This document shows, in pieces, positions 1-62,725 of a stretch of DNA of 64,000 nt. The notes beneath the pieces are model-generated. The model did no database searches. It was not told the origin of the DNA and saw nothing but the letters and a program-made list of their open reading frames with translations. Both the position numbers and the translations under genes were made by a program. The stretch's first letter is position 1, and every line of letters starts with the position of its first letter. Source of the stretch: Amoebidium appalachense (lineage: Eukaryota; Ichthyosporea); NCBI GenBank assembly GCA_963693365.1, contig CAVNZM010000004.1, forward strand, positions 12,152,001 to 12,216,000, read 5' to 3'.

Positions 1-13389
<13,389 letters not shown>

Positions 13390-14278
13390 GGTCTCTGCAC
13401 AGTGCCCCAGCAGGCACTTCCTCTCCAGTGTTTACCTCAAGCGAAATATTCTTTGGTGAAAAGTGGTGTGATCCATACTTATATATCAGCCAAACACGCA
13501 GAAATCAACGCTAGGACCACATCACCACGAGTTAATGGCAGCGTTACGTTACAGGTTTCGTCAACAAAGGTCATCCCGTCTTTCTACATATACGCGATGT
13601 GGGTGCATGCAAGCATCTGCTTGGCATGGCAGTCTTGTTTTGTGGGCAGGCTTCGACTAAACCCACCAATGACAAAAGCAGACGCTTTAATCTTCTCACC
13701 GAATGAGTGTATGCAACCTTATAGCTCATATTCAGACCCGTTTTCCCCGTCAACACTCCCGCTAACTCGTGACACTGTAGGCCAGTGGGGTGGGCGCCTG
13801 CAGCTGCGGCTTGTGTCACTCCGGCGCCGTGCGCACAAACACTCAACGAAACAGTGAGCCACCAGCTCAATCCGCGGAAGCCAAATCCTGCCTAAAAAGG
13901 CTAAAGAGCAGTTTGGCATTTAGTGAGCCAATCATACGGCACCATTTTATCGCCGCTTCCAGGGTTTGAAACATATGTTCTCGCACACAGGCCTAGGGCT
14001 TTAGCTTCCCTTTAAGCAGGAAGAAGAGGAAGATACATTCGGACTTCCATTCTATCCTGGACTGCCCACTTTGTATGTACAGACTTATCTTCGTCACACG
14101 ACTACAAGCATAAATCAGTCCATGATGGTGATTGAAAGCAGCACACACTGTGCGTAACCTTTGAGCTAAGAGACACCAGTTACTGTACATACATGGACTG
14201 TCGGGCAGTCAATTGAATAATCCCGGCTCCCCGGCTCACAATCACCACGCACCTACCTGTATCCCGTTCACTCAATAT
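13390..14278. promoter_or_regulatory. Spacer between the RUN gene start and the UBE2J2 3' end
   Basis: About 890 bp of fairly unique sequence with no long homopolymer. It must hold the promoter of the RUN-domain gene (ATG at 13389, minus strand, context gagaccATGG) and the 3' UTR of UBE2J2, because both genes run leftward. I see no TATA box or clear minus-strand polyadenylation signal. The open frames here (for example 13402-13857 plus) lack splice signals or domain-like sequence and are not supported as genes. Confidence 0.5.
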
Positions 14279-14972
14279 CTATGCAGCAAATCGTGCGAAC
14301 ACGAGTGCAAGGAACAGAACAAATACAGCCACAAGCCGAAACCAATATGCCCCCTGTCCCCCACCCCCCTGTGCCAACCCTCCCTCCGGTGCAACCTGTG
14401 CACCAGCGACACCCCCTCCCACCCTGTTAGTCTGGTTGTCCCCGTTTTGTGACTGTTGCTGTAGCCTCTGGTTATACAATGCATTCGCAGCGCTCTGTCT
14501 CACATTCTGCTCGGCCTCCAACTTCTCCCACAGTTCTGGAAACAACTTCACAAATTTGGGATTTGCCAGGTTGAACTGCACCGAGCTTCTGGCCAGCTCC
14601 CTTTTCTTGGCATCAGACGTCTCAATGCTGCCCGTCGTAGGTGTGTTCTCCAACATGAAGGACAGGAGGCCGATGAGGATGCTAGCCACACTAGATTTGA
14701 CCCAACCGTGTTAGCTTATATGGTATTGTATGGTTTCGACAATCACTGAACACCAACAGCAAATAACAACAAAACCAAGAGCCCCCCCCACCCTCCCCCC
14801 TCCCCCCCCCCCCCACACACACACACAAAAGAAAAAACTTCAGAATTTTCCCCTCACTTTCTCTTCTGACTGTTTGCAGAACGTCTATATAAGAAGTGGA
14901 AGGGCATGAAATCTTTCGGAAAGAACAGCTATGTAATCGCGATCTTGATTAGTCTACTCGACTTGCTCCACC

Positions 14973-15005
<33 letters not shown>

Positions 15006-15587
15006 TGCCCCCACACCTTCTCCCCTTCCCCCCTCCCCCCACTCTCCTTCCCTACAAGGGGAACCTCAACCGCCAGCTTGCAGGACTTCGGTAAACGCAG
15101 GACAAAGTTACAGCCACTTAAAAGGCGCACACGGGCAAAACACGGAAAGCACCAACACAACCCAGTGAGTGATCAGTGAAAATTATGGCACACTCATCCC
15201 AGACCAAGAAACTGCACCCCTTTCCAGAAAAATCCCCAGAAACCCAGATCCACCCCGACGTCCCGCAATCTCCAACACCGCTGCCAAAAAAAAAAAAAAA
15301 AAAATACGAGAACACTAGTGAGAGTGATTGAAAAAGCACAAAAAAAACAGGCGCTCACGATCTTAGGTGATGTAGAGTGGTTGTTCCTTTCTTTGCATGT
15401 GTTTATAGGTGTGTTAGTTTGCATGTGTGTGTGCTTGTGCGAGTATGTGCGTGCATGTGTGTGGTTGCGTGTATGTGTGTGTATGCGTGCGTGCCTGCGC
15501 GTATTTGTGTGTGCAATTTTGTGTGTGGTGTGTGTGTGTGCGTGTGTGTGTCTGTGTCTGTGTGTGTCTGTAGCAGGGTGTGTGTGT

Positions 15588-15629
<42 letters not shown>

Positions 15630-16034
15630 GGGGGGGGGAGGGGGGAGGAGGGGGGGAGGGGGGGGGGGGGGGGGGGGGGCGTGCAAGTATTTATACACTA
15701 ATATTCATGCAGTAACAACTCACCTCCAACCGGGGTGCCATTGCTCTGGGTGGAAGTCGCTAAGCGACAAGCACAGGCGTGTGTTGCATTGAAACCTTCC
15801 TGAAGGAGTAATCATCACGATAGATGGTGGCTTGAAGGGATAGTCTTGTGGAAAGAGCAACTTGCCGTGGTAAAACCCTCCAGCATACACAGAGTCTTCT
15901 GGGCCAGTGATTACATAATGCCACTCAAGAATGTTATTGGGAAGGGGCACAGCGCGGATGTATGGTGGCGGGTCACGGTTTATCTTGATGTATTCTTTCT
16001 GGAGACGTTGGTGGGAGGCTTTTGGTGCTGACAT
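14279..16034 (-). CDS. UBE2J2: Ubiquitin-conjugating enzyme E2 J2 (UBE2J2/Ubc6 type), tail-anchored
   Basis: Two exons, 16034-15724 and 14690-14279, join in phase (TGG AG|T GTG) to give 240 aa, close to the roughly 260 aa of animal UBE2J2. The UBC fold spans about residues 6-150. It has the Ubc6-family block ILEWHYVITGPE, the HGKLLFP...PFKPPS segment and active-site Cys88 in NTRLCLS, followed by FHPEQWHPGWS and GLLSFM. A Gln/Gly-rich linker leads to a C-terminal hydrophobic anchor of about 20 residues. Family knowledge: Ubc6/UBE2J enzymes sit in the ER membrane facing the cytosol, accept ubiquitin from E1 and act with ER-associated degradation ligases. The single ~1 kb intron holds (GT)-rich and poly-C sequence. 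The gene is divergent from the orphan gene at 16364. Confidence 0.97.
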
Positions 16035-16363
16035 GTTGTCGGTTTGAAGCAGGCCTACTATACAGCTCCTACAGCAGGCCCAAACTCGTATCTCGCGCAG
16101 AACGCTGAACTGGCGCTTTTTTCAGAAACCTCCGCTAACTATGTGAAGACAGCTGATCGATACAACGAGAAGGCACTAAGTAGAACGAGAAGGCACCAAG
16201 TCAACTATGAGCCTGAGCATGGGTTGGAGTTTTCCCGAAAGAAGAAGAGCGGCCTCCACAGCTGTTTCAACTCACCCTCCCTCGTTACCCTCAACTATTG
16301 TGCCAGTTTGGTTCAGTGAGCTGGAGTTCGATTTACAGTCTCGGAGGAAGAAGTGAAAAAAAA
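16035..16363. promoter_or_regulatory. Divergent intergenic region, probable bidirectional promoter
   Basis: About 330 bp separate the UBE2J2 start (minus) from the putative ATG of the plus-strand orphan gene. The sequence is unique and free of microsatellites, unlike most of the window. A short imperfect direct repeat, aacgagaaggcac(t/c)aagt, occurs twice around 16163-16201. No TATA box is evident. The open frame at 16044-16319 lies entirely here and shows no recognisable protein features. Confidence 0.45.
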
Positions 16364-17570
16364 ATGAACACCACACTTCGTGAAGACGGCGTTCTTGATC
16401 TGATCAAGGCCTTTACAAAAACAGAAATTTATCGAAGTTACATTGATATTTGTGCAACTTTCAGCTATATTCCATCAATTACATGCCAAACGTGTCTGAT
16501 TCATGTCGCATCATGCCAATTGTTTTCTGAGATCATGCAGTGACCCCTTGGTAACCTCCCCTTGTTGCCCAAAAGGCAGTCGACATCGTGCACCAGTTGC
16601 AGAACTCATTGATGGTGGTTGGGCACAAACTATGGTCTTAGCGGGTATTGATAAGGGACTGTGGACTTCTCTGGCTCTGTGCTTAGCCCTCCTGGTGTGC
16701 TTGTTTTCTCACTTCAGGTGGGGAACCCGGCGGAAATTGATTAACGTGCTTGTTGAAGAGGAGGAGCCTGGGGAAGCTTTAGGGGGAGGAAGGGAGGGGA
16801 AGGGGGGGGGGGAGGGGGGGGAGGTGTGTGTGTGTGGGAGGGGGTGGTATGAGGATTAAGCGAGACGTGAGGAAACAGAATGTGAGCTGATAGGACGACA
16901 TTGCAAGATGCAGCACGGACGAGCCATGGAAGACTGAGGATCTGAGAGGAAGGGGAGGGGGGGAGGGGAGGGGGGGAGGGGGGGGGGGGGGGGGGGGGGG
17001 AGGGCGATAGATGGTAGATAAGAGAGGGTGAGGAAGGGAGAGGGCGGGAGGGTGGGAGGGGGGTAGGGGGGAGGGCGGGAGGAGGGTGGGGGGTGGGGGG
17101 AGGGGCAAGGGAGGAGGGAGAGAGGGAGGGAGGGAGACAGGGAAGTGAGGGTGGGAGAAAGGTATTAAGGCTATGTTGTATAAGAAGCGATTAAAAAGAG
17201 TGTGCGTGAGATAGTGAATGCTGGGAAGAGAGGTGAGGCATGGCACACACTTTCACGGCAAAATGTCCATTCCCACAAATACCCCCCCCCCCCCCCCCCC
17301 CCCCCCTCCCCCCGAAACCTCCCCCGCAGGCCTCTCCCCTCCCCTCCCCCCCCCCCCTCCCTCCCTGCTCCCCCCTCCCTCTCCCCCCTGCCTTCCCTGC
17401 ACACCCCTATGCAACACTCAAACACAACCCTTTGGAGGGAGGGGGCGGGGGGAGGGGGGGGGGGGGGGGAATAGAGAGGGGGGCGGGGGAGGGGAGTAAG
17501 GAGGGGGTTGGGGGGGGTGAGACAGAGAGACAGTTAGAGAGTGAAAGAAAGAGAAGAAGAGGAAAGAGAG

Positions 17571-17602
<32 letters not shown>

Positions 17603-17821
17603 ACCCTACCCACCCAAATCATAGCTGTTTACTCACCTTGTGCTCACAGTGTTGAGGACTTGAACACAACACCGGATATCAAACCAGAGGCAGTGGCCAG
17701 GAAGACAGACACAATTGCTGTTATCACATCACCTGCAACCGTTGTGACTAAGACTGTTAGCGAGGCGTTGCCCACCAAAAAAGTAGGTCAAAATAACTGT
17801 GTGCGAGTGGTCCTACAATAG
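16364..17821 (+). CDS. Hypothetical spliced gene, orphan, exon structure tentative
   Basis: The best-supported part is a terminal exon 17650-17821. It has a good acceptor (tgctcacag), an open frame of 56 codons ending in TAG (tail ...NNCVRVVLQ), and an AATAAA 90 bp downstream. Upstream candidates are 16364-16451 (start MNTTLREDGVLDLIKAF), 16580-16634 (DIVHQLQNSLMVVGHKL, helical) and one from 16718 (GTRRKLINVLVEEEE). The first two join in phase; exon 3 to the terminal exon does not, possibly because the junction lies in G-rich DNA around 16800. An alternative reading through 16620-16717 encodes a hydrophobic stretch (LWTSLALCLALLVCLF) that also joins the last exon in phase, so a small membrane protein is possible. 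I do not recognise the family. Confidence 0.4.
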
Positions 17822-17907
17822 GGGTGTGTGAGATAGCTTCAAGACACAGTGTTTGACTTCTAGATTAGGTATATACCACTGTGGGTGTAATACGTTACAC
17901 GGAAATC

Positions 17908-17913
17908 AATAAA
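17908..17913 (+). promoter_or_regulatory. Polyadenylation signal AATAAA
   Basis: AATAAA lies about 90 bp after the TAG at 17821, in unique sequence and upstream of the LYPLA start. It supports a plus-strand transcript ending here. Confidence 0.6.
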
Positions 17914-18121
17914 CAAAATGTTCTGGAAAATGGTTGTTTTGGTTTTTATTTGAAGCATGTGCATGATTGGTAACTACTGAGGCCGAGGCTTCAGAGGCTC
18001 TGTCCTGCATCTTTTTGAAGAATCACCAATGAGCATATCACGAGGCACACAAACAATGTGTAGTCAACGGGGTCCAGAAATCCCACCCGACTGACCTGGT
18101 GTTTAATGATTACAGGCAGAG

Positions 18122-25664
<7,543 letters not shown>

Positions 25665-25935
25665 ATGCCTCCCAAGAAGAAGACTGGGCCCAAGCGTAGC
25701 ACCAAGGGCAGTAAGGCCAAGGTGGTGGTGAAGAAGAAGAGCAGCTCAAAGCTAAGGAAGCCAAGTGAGTGACCTGACACACCCGTGTTGTGAGTTACTT
25801 AGTTGTTTATAAAGATGGCTGCTCTAAACCGAAAAAAAGGTAGATACATGCAGGTTTACAAAGCCGAACGACGTGTGTGAGAGGGCTGGGAGTGTGTCCT
25901 TTTTTTGTGTGTGTGTGTGAGGGGGAGAAGGGGGG

Positions 25936-25968
<33 letters not shown>

Positions 25969-26721
25969 TGGTTTGTGTGTGCCCGTTTGTCTCGGTGGGT
26001 AGGCAGGTATGGGTGCTCCCACCTGTAAGTATGCATGCCTTTGCTTGTTGGTGTGTCCCTGCGTTCGTTCGAGTATGTCCGTGTTCGATAAAGGTGGTGT
26101 CTGTGTGACTGCACACCAACACATCATGTGGTGCTGCCTTTTCCTTTACGTTCTCTGCCTCTGGAGCTGTCGTTCTTGTGCCTGTGTGTGTTTTGTGTTT
26201 GTGTGTGCTGGTGCTTGGGTGTGTGCATCAGAGCCCCTGTATATGTACTAACGTCATTTTGCTTTATACTTGAAGTTAAATGGTAGGGGCTTACTTGTGC
26301 CACAGGAGGGTGCGCAATGGCAAGGATTCGGTAAACGCGGCAGAGCAAAGTAGCATGTGAAAAATGGGACCGGGCTGGACTTGCACAGTAATCTTCTTTT
26401 GGTTGCGTTCTTACTTGCCATCTAGTCCTTCTGCACTTGTCTTGTTTGCTAACCTTCAGTCGGTGTTTGTAGGAGTCAAGTACACCCCTGTAGTCGGGGA
26501 CTTGATCTGGGCCAAAATCGGCAATTATCCATGGTGGCCAGCAAAGGTGGGTCGCTGATGGGGGGTTGCTTATTGCTTATCCCTTGAGGTTGGGGTGAGG
26601 GCATGGCATAAGAAGTGGAGAAAGGACAGTAATTCACTGCTAGTGGAATCCCAGTGTCATTCTTGCCTGTTTTTATTTCAGGTTATCTATTTTGGTGGGC
26701 AGGAGAGGGAGGGAAAGAGGG

Positions 26722-26773
<52 letters not shown>

Positions 26774-27011
26774 CTGGGGCTGGGGCATTGCTAATAGGAA
26801 TAGCAGGGAAAAAGGTCGGGGCAGGGGGGGGGGGGGGGGGGGGGGGGCGAGGGGGGAAGGGGGGAGAGGAGACAACGCACAATCTCGTGTATAACCTTGT
26901 GACATGCCTAATTGGCGGAGAGCTATAGTCAAGGCTGGCACCCCGTGCTACTTTCCTAATGCAGCCTGTGGCGTAGCATATGAACGAAGCTGGCTGCTCG
27001 GTTATCTTAGC

Positions 27012-27052
<41 letters not shown>

Positions 27053-28811
27053 AAGAGAGGACAGAGAGGGTGAAGTGTTTTTGTGCGTGATGATATGTTC
27101 TTCTGGGGGGAGGGGGGGGGGGGTGGGGAGGAGGGGGAGGAGAGGGGGGATGAATGTATGGGATGCAAGTGGCTAGCTGTTTTAACGATTCAACCCCTCC
27201 TCCCCCCTCCTTCCATTGGTTGCTTCTAGCCCATTTTAAACATCCACTCCAATTCCATTTATCACACGCACCCGTCACCCTCCCCCCCCCCCCCCCCTCG
27301 TGCGTCCCACACCCCTACATGGAATCCTATTCCTCTTTCTCCTCCTTTCTCCTCCTTATTCCTGTGCCGCATTTTGCAGATCGAAAAGCTTGAGGAGAAG
27401 ACACGCAAGGCCGATGTTTTCTTCTTGGGCTCTGAGGACAGGTACGCTTCAATCACATTCAATGGTTTTGTGTTCTGTTTGTGTGTGTGTGTGCATTGTC
27501 CCATCCCCCCTCCCCCCCCCCCCTTCCCCCACTCCCCCTCATCCTCCCCTTTTGCATTCCGGCACCTTTTTTTTTCTTCCAGGTACCAGGGGAGTTTAAT
27601 CTGCCGTTCCTGGTAATAAAAAAAAAAAGAAAAGAAAAAGAGAGAGAGAGAGGGGGGGGGGGGGGGGGGGGCTTGGAGAGAGGTAAGTGAGGGGTGGCAG
27701 TGAGGAGGGGAGGGTGGGGGTGGAGGGGGGGGGGGGGGGGGGGGAGGGGAGGTAGTTTCAGGCTTCTGATGCGAGGCAGTGGGGATTGCCGCATCAATGT
27801 TCTGGTAAAGGAGGTTGGGGGGGGGAGGGGGGGGAGGGGGGGGGGGGGGGGGGGGGGGGAGAGTACGCTGCTAAGTGCTATGTGGCTAAACATAGAGATC
27901 GTTGTGTCGAATGGACAAGCAGTGCATGGATCTGACCGGTTACACATGCAGAGCAACCGTCAAGTACTCATGCCTGCACCCATACAAACGCTTCCGGGTG
28001 AGTGTCTTAGTCGATTTATGGGGTGGGGATCTCGCTGGTTGGTTAGAAATGTGCAGGGGGTGGCCTTGTGTGGATAGCAACCACAACCACACGAGTTAGA
28101 CAGTACTGGGACAATGTGCTCACAGTCAACACCAACCAGATTGTTTCTTCACATCTTCAGATAGATGTAACTGGCCTGCTTAGAAAAACTTGGTAATGTA
28201 CCGGAGTAGCTTCTTTTAACTCCCTCCATCTCTATCTTCTTTCTCTCTCTTCTCTTTCTCTCGCTCTCTTTCTCTCTCTCTCTCTCCCCTGTCCTCCCCC
28301 TCCCCCCCCCCCTCCCCTTATGGATCTCTCTCTCTCTCTCTCTCCCTCATCCCTTTCGCTTTCTCTGTCCCCCTGATCGTCCCCCCCCCCCCCCTCCCTC
28401 CCCCTCCTCCTCCCTCCCCCCCCCCCCCCCCCTCGTGCCACTACGACCACAATCGCCACCACCCACCACCATTCACCCAACCAACCGCCCAACACACAAA
28501 ATCTGTATATACCCACATGCCCACATTCCTGGTTCCTTTTCTGTTACACGGCTGTAATCGTATAACTCAATGTATGCCTGGCTGCAATACCCCCCTCCGG
28601 ATCCCCCCCTCGGCCCTGTGACGTAAAGACACTGGTGTCACGGTGTACATTTTAGGTAACGTGATGGGGGTTGCCGTTACTAAATTTGCTTGGTGTGCAG
28701 GAGGAATATGGGGCCAAGAAGGTGAGGGGTGCCTTCCAGAAGGGCATAGAAGAGGCCGATAAGATTGCCGTCGATATGCCGGGTACGTGTATGACTGGTT
28801 TTGCCCCGCTC

Positions 28812-28842
<31 letters not shown>

Positions 28843-29010
28843 AAAAAAGAAAGAAAGAAAGAAAGAAAAATACCGTCCCCATGCTCCGTGTTCCATCGCA
28901 TGGCGTCACAACCCACACAATGTTGGTGAAAGGAAATTTTCCTGTGGTTTTGTGTGTTTTGCTTGCCTGGGTGTGCGTGCATTGCTCATTGAAAGATTGA
29001 GCTTCCCCGG

Positions 29011-29055
<45 letters not shown>

Positions 29056-30094
29056 ACATCCATAGATTCTCGGAATGCCCTGGGGTCCAAGCAATACCCA
29101 TTTTTCACACGCACGTTGACTGGTTGGTGTCCCCATAGATCCCGAGCCTGAGCCAGCGAAGAAATCTGCCAAAAAGGCGAGCGAGAAGAAGAAACCGGCT
29201 AAGAAAACAAGCACCAAAAAGCCACCAAAGAAGAAGGCAAAGACGGAAGAGAGTGAAAGCGAGCAGGAATCTAGCGAGGAAGAGGAAGAGGAGGAGGAGG
29301 AAGCAGAGGAGAGTGAGACGGAATCAGACAATGGGAAGAAGAAAAAAGAGAAGAAAAAGGGTGGGAAGGCGCTATCGAAAGAGTTTATTAGTGACTCGGA
29401 ATCTGACGGGGAGGAAGAGGAAAAGACAAAGAAACGAAAGAGGATGGCGGGGTCTTCGGATGAGGAAAGCGAGAGTGAAGAAGAGGAGAAAAAGCCAAAG
29501 AAGGGAAAGAAGAAGCAAGAGAGCGAGTCGGAGCAGGAAGAGAGTGAGGAGGAAAAGAAACCAAAGAGGGGGAGGAAGAAAGCAAAGAGTGATTCGGAAG
29601 AGGAGGAGAAAGAGTCAGAGAGCGAATCAGAGAAGAAGGAGGAAAAGAAAGAGGAAGATTCAGATGATGAGGTGATTGTAAGAAAAAGACCGGCCAAGGC
29701 TGTGAGTGACTCGGAAGAGGAGAAGGAAAAGAAGGCTGCAAAGAAGGCAAAGAGTAGTGAAACAAAAGAGGATGAAAAGGAGGAGGTAAAAGAAAGGCCC
29801 GATGATGATAAGAAAGAGGAGGAAAGCAAAGAGGATGATAAAAAGGGGGAACGGGAAAACAAGGAAGAAGGTGTGGCGGCTGCTGAAGAGCCAAAAAAAG
29901 ACGAGACACAACCACAAGAAAAGCCGCTAGAAGAGGGCAAGGAAGAGAAGGAGGGAGAGGGAGAGAAGGAGGAAGAAAAGAAAGAGGAAACGGATGCTGC
30001 TGCTGCTGCACTTGAGAAAAACGAGGGTGCGGCCAGTGAAGAAAAGAAGGATGACGGTGCAGAGCCAACCCCTATGGATACCGCAGATGCATAG
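25665..30094 (+). CDS. PWWP-domain chromatin protein (HDGF/LEDGF-like)
   Basis: Six in-phase exons: 25665-25764, 26473-26546, 27380-27441, 27952-27997, 28701-28782, 29139-30094, giving 439 aa. The first 33 residues are a Lys-rich, histone-tail-like segment (MPPKKKTGPKRS). The PWWP domain spans about residues 37-115: VGDLIWAKIGNYPWWPAK (PWWP at 53-56), the strand KADVFFLGSEDRATV, then LHPYKRF and helix EEYGAKKVRGAFQKGIEEA. The last exon encodes about 317 residues of alternating Lys- and Glu/Ser-rich sequence (many SDSEEE and KKPKK blocks) ending PMDTADA. Family knowledge: PWWP domains read methylated H3K36 nucleosomes and bind DNA; HDGF/LEDGF proteins are nuclear co-factors. I do not see an integrase-binding-type globular domain in the tail. 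The start is the first ATG in the frame and follows no earlier coding-like exon. Confidence 0.93.
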
Positions 30095-46042
<15,948 letters not shown>

Positions 46043-46208
46043 TGGGTGATTGGTGGTTGCTAGGCGTTGGAATGTGGGGTTGGAATGTGGATTTGGAATG
46101 TGGGGTCGCGGCTGTTGTGTGTATTGGTGGTGGTTCTTTGTTGTTGAAAGTTTGTGTTGGGGTTGAATGATGGGGATCTAGGTGATGGTGATATGGATTT
46201 TGCCTGCT

Positions 46209-46241
<33 letters not shown>

Positions 46242-46819
46242 CCGTCTCTTTGTTGCGTTTTTCTGTTTCTTTTACCAACCTGATTGGTTTTGGAAAAATA
46301 CGTTTGTTTGTTATTTCGGGGTGATATGGTTGGGACGTATTCATTCCTCTTTTGTACGTTTATGAGCATGGTACTGTATTTAGGTATGAAAGGTTTGGAC
46401 GCAACCAACGTAAAGAGTTTGTACACAACCAACAAGGTCATCTCTTGAAGATTTTTCTCTGTCCAAACCACATTTCTCTGGCAATATTTGGCAGTGGTAA
46501 TGAGCGGGGATACATATGGGGCTGAATGAATGTGTGGGGTTTCGTTGCAGGGATATATTTCTTACCTGACCCACGTGACCAGTCTTCATGGTGGGTGGAG
46601 TGAAACGATTAGATGGTCCACATATAGGCATAAAATATGAGTACGTGTGCATGGGCCCTGAGATGTACCAGTGCACCTCAGCATGTCAGGATAGGCACAT
46701 GTTTGTCTCCTAGAGAAACATTATATAAATAAAGTGGACTGGAGAGCCAATCTTTCTGGTTCATGTCCGCCCCCCCCCTCCCCCCCCTCCTCCTCCCCTC
46801 AAATCACCGCCACCACCAC

Positions 46820-46913
<94 letters not shown>

Positions 46914-46969
46914 ACCACCACCACCACCACCACCACCACCACCACAACAACAACAACAACCACACACAT

Positions 46970-47030
<61 letters not shown>

Positions 47031-47073
47031 CGCGCGCACGCGCGCACGCATACACACACACAAACACACACGC

Positions 47074-47120
<47 letters not shown>

Positions 47121-47937
47121 CTTCCCTTCTTTCATTTGCATGCCCATACATAAATATAGGTTTGAGTTACACACACATGTACATGCTTGAATTATGCGGG
47201 TGTGGGTATATGATTTTAAGTTCCGGTTGAAGCGACAGCTAGAAATGTAGATGTATTACAAAGGAGGCTGGTGATGTCGATAAAAAGAACTCTCTAATCG
47301 TACATGAAAGAAGAAAAACCATGTCTGCTAGCTAATACACAAGTGTAGCATACTGCTATCCATTTTCTGGCCTAATCTATCTGCCCCGGCCATAAAACAA
47401 GTGTTTGAAGAAAAATGATTGTGCACCACACCCTACACCTAAGACACTATTAGCGTGCACAGCAAATAACCGGCTATTGTAGACAGATGAACAAAAGAAT
47501 AAAGAAGCCATACAACAAACATCTATCGATTCTTGCATTTACAGCATACATCTTCTAGACTTATTTAAAATCAAATAAGAATATTATTTCAGTGATCCTA
47601 TGTAATAAAGATTCCACGATGCCATTACACGCGTTACATATGTCACTATTTGGGGCAATTGGTATGTACTAGACTAGAGCAATTTTTCATTCACGAAGCG
47701 AATTCCATTTACAGGTTACGGGAGAGCTATGTACCAAAAGGAGAATTTTCAAGTCAAGGGCAAAACTCTACGCTGCAAAAACGTAAATATTTACCATCTA
47801 AGCTATTTACCATCTAACTGTGGTTCAGAATCTAAAGGCTATGGCTATATATGTACACCCAGAACAATTCGTGTGCGTACATGCCATGAACAAACGTGCA
47901 TTTCATTATATTTCGTATAGTATCCCAGACATAGCGT
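46043..47937. other. Convergent intergenic region KAT5 / lipase
   Basis: KAT5 (plus) and the lipase (minus) end toward each other. The first 700 bp are mostly unique, with a T run near 46211-46239. Then come (AG)n at 46835-46911, (CCA)n at 46911-46943 and a (CA)n compound to 47113. The segment 47120-47937 is AT-rich unique DNA and presumably includes the lipase 3' UTR. No coding exon is visible. Confidence 0.6.
46728..46733 (+). promoter_or_regulatory. Possible KAT5 polyadenylation signal AATAAA
   Basis: AATAAA in the context tataaataaagtgg lies 686 bp after the KAT5 stop and before the (AG)n block. It is the first AATAAA I see in the unique part of the 3' flank. Confidence 0.4.

Positions 47938-62725
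<14,788 letters not shown>

Noticed and set aside
29253-29675. Arg-rich plus-strand frame
   Set aside because: Frame-shifted shadow of the Lys/Glu tail of the PWWP protein.
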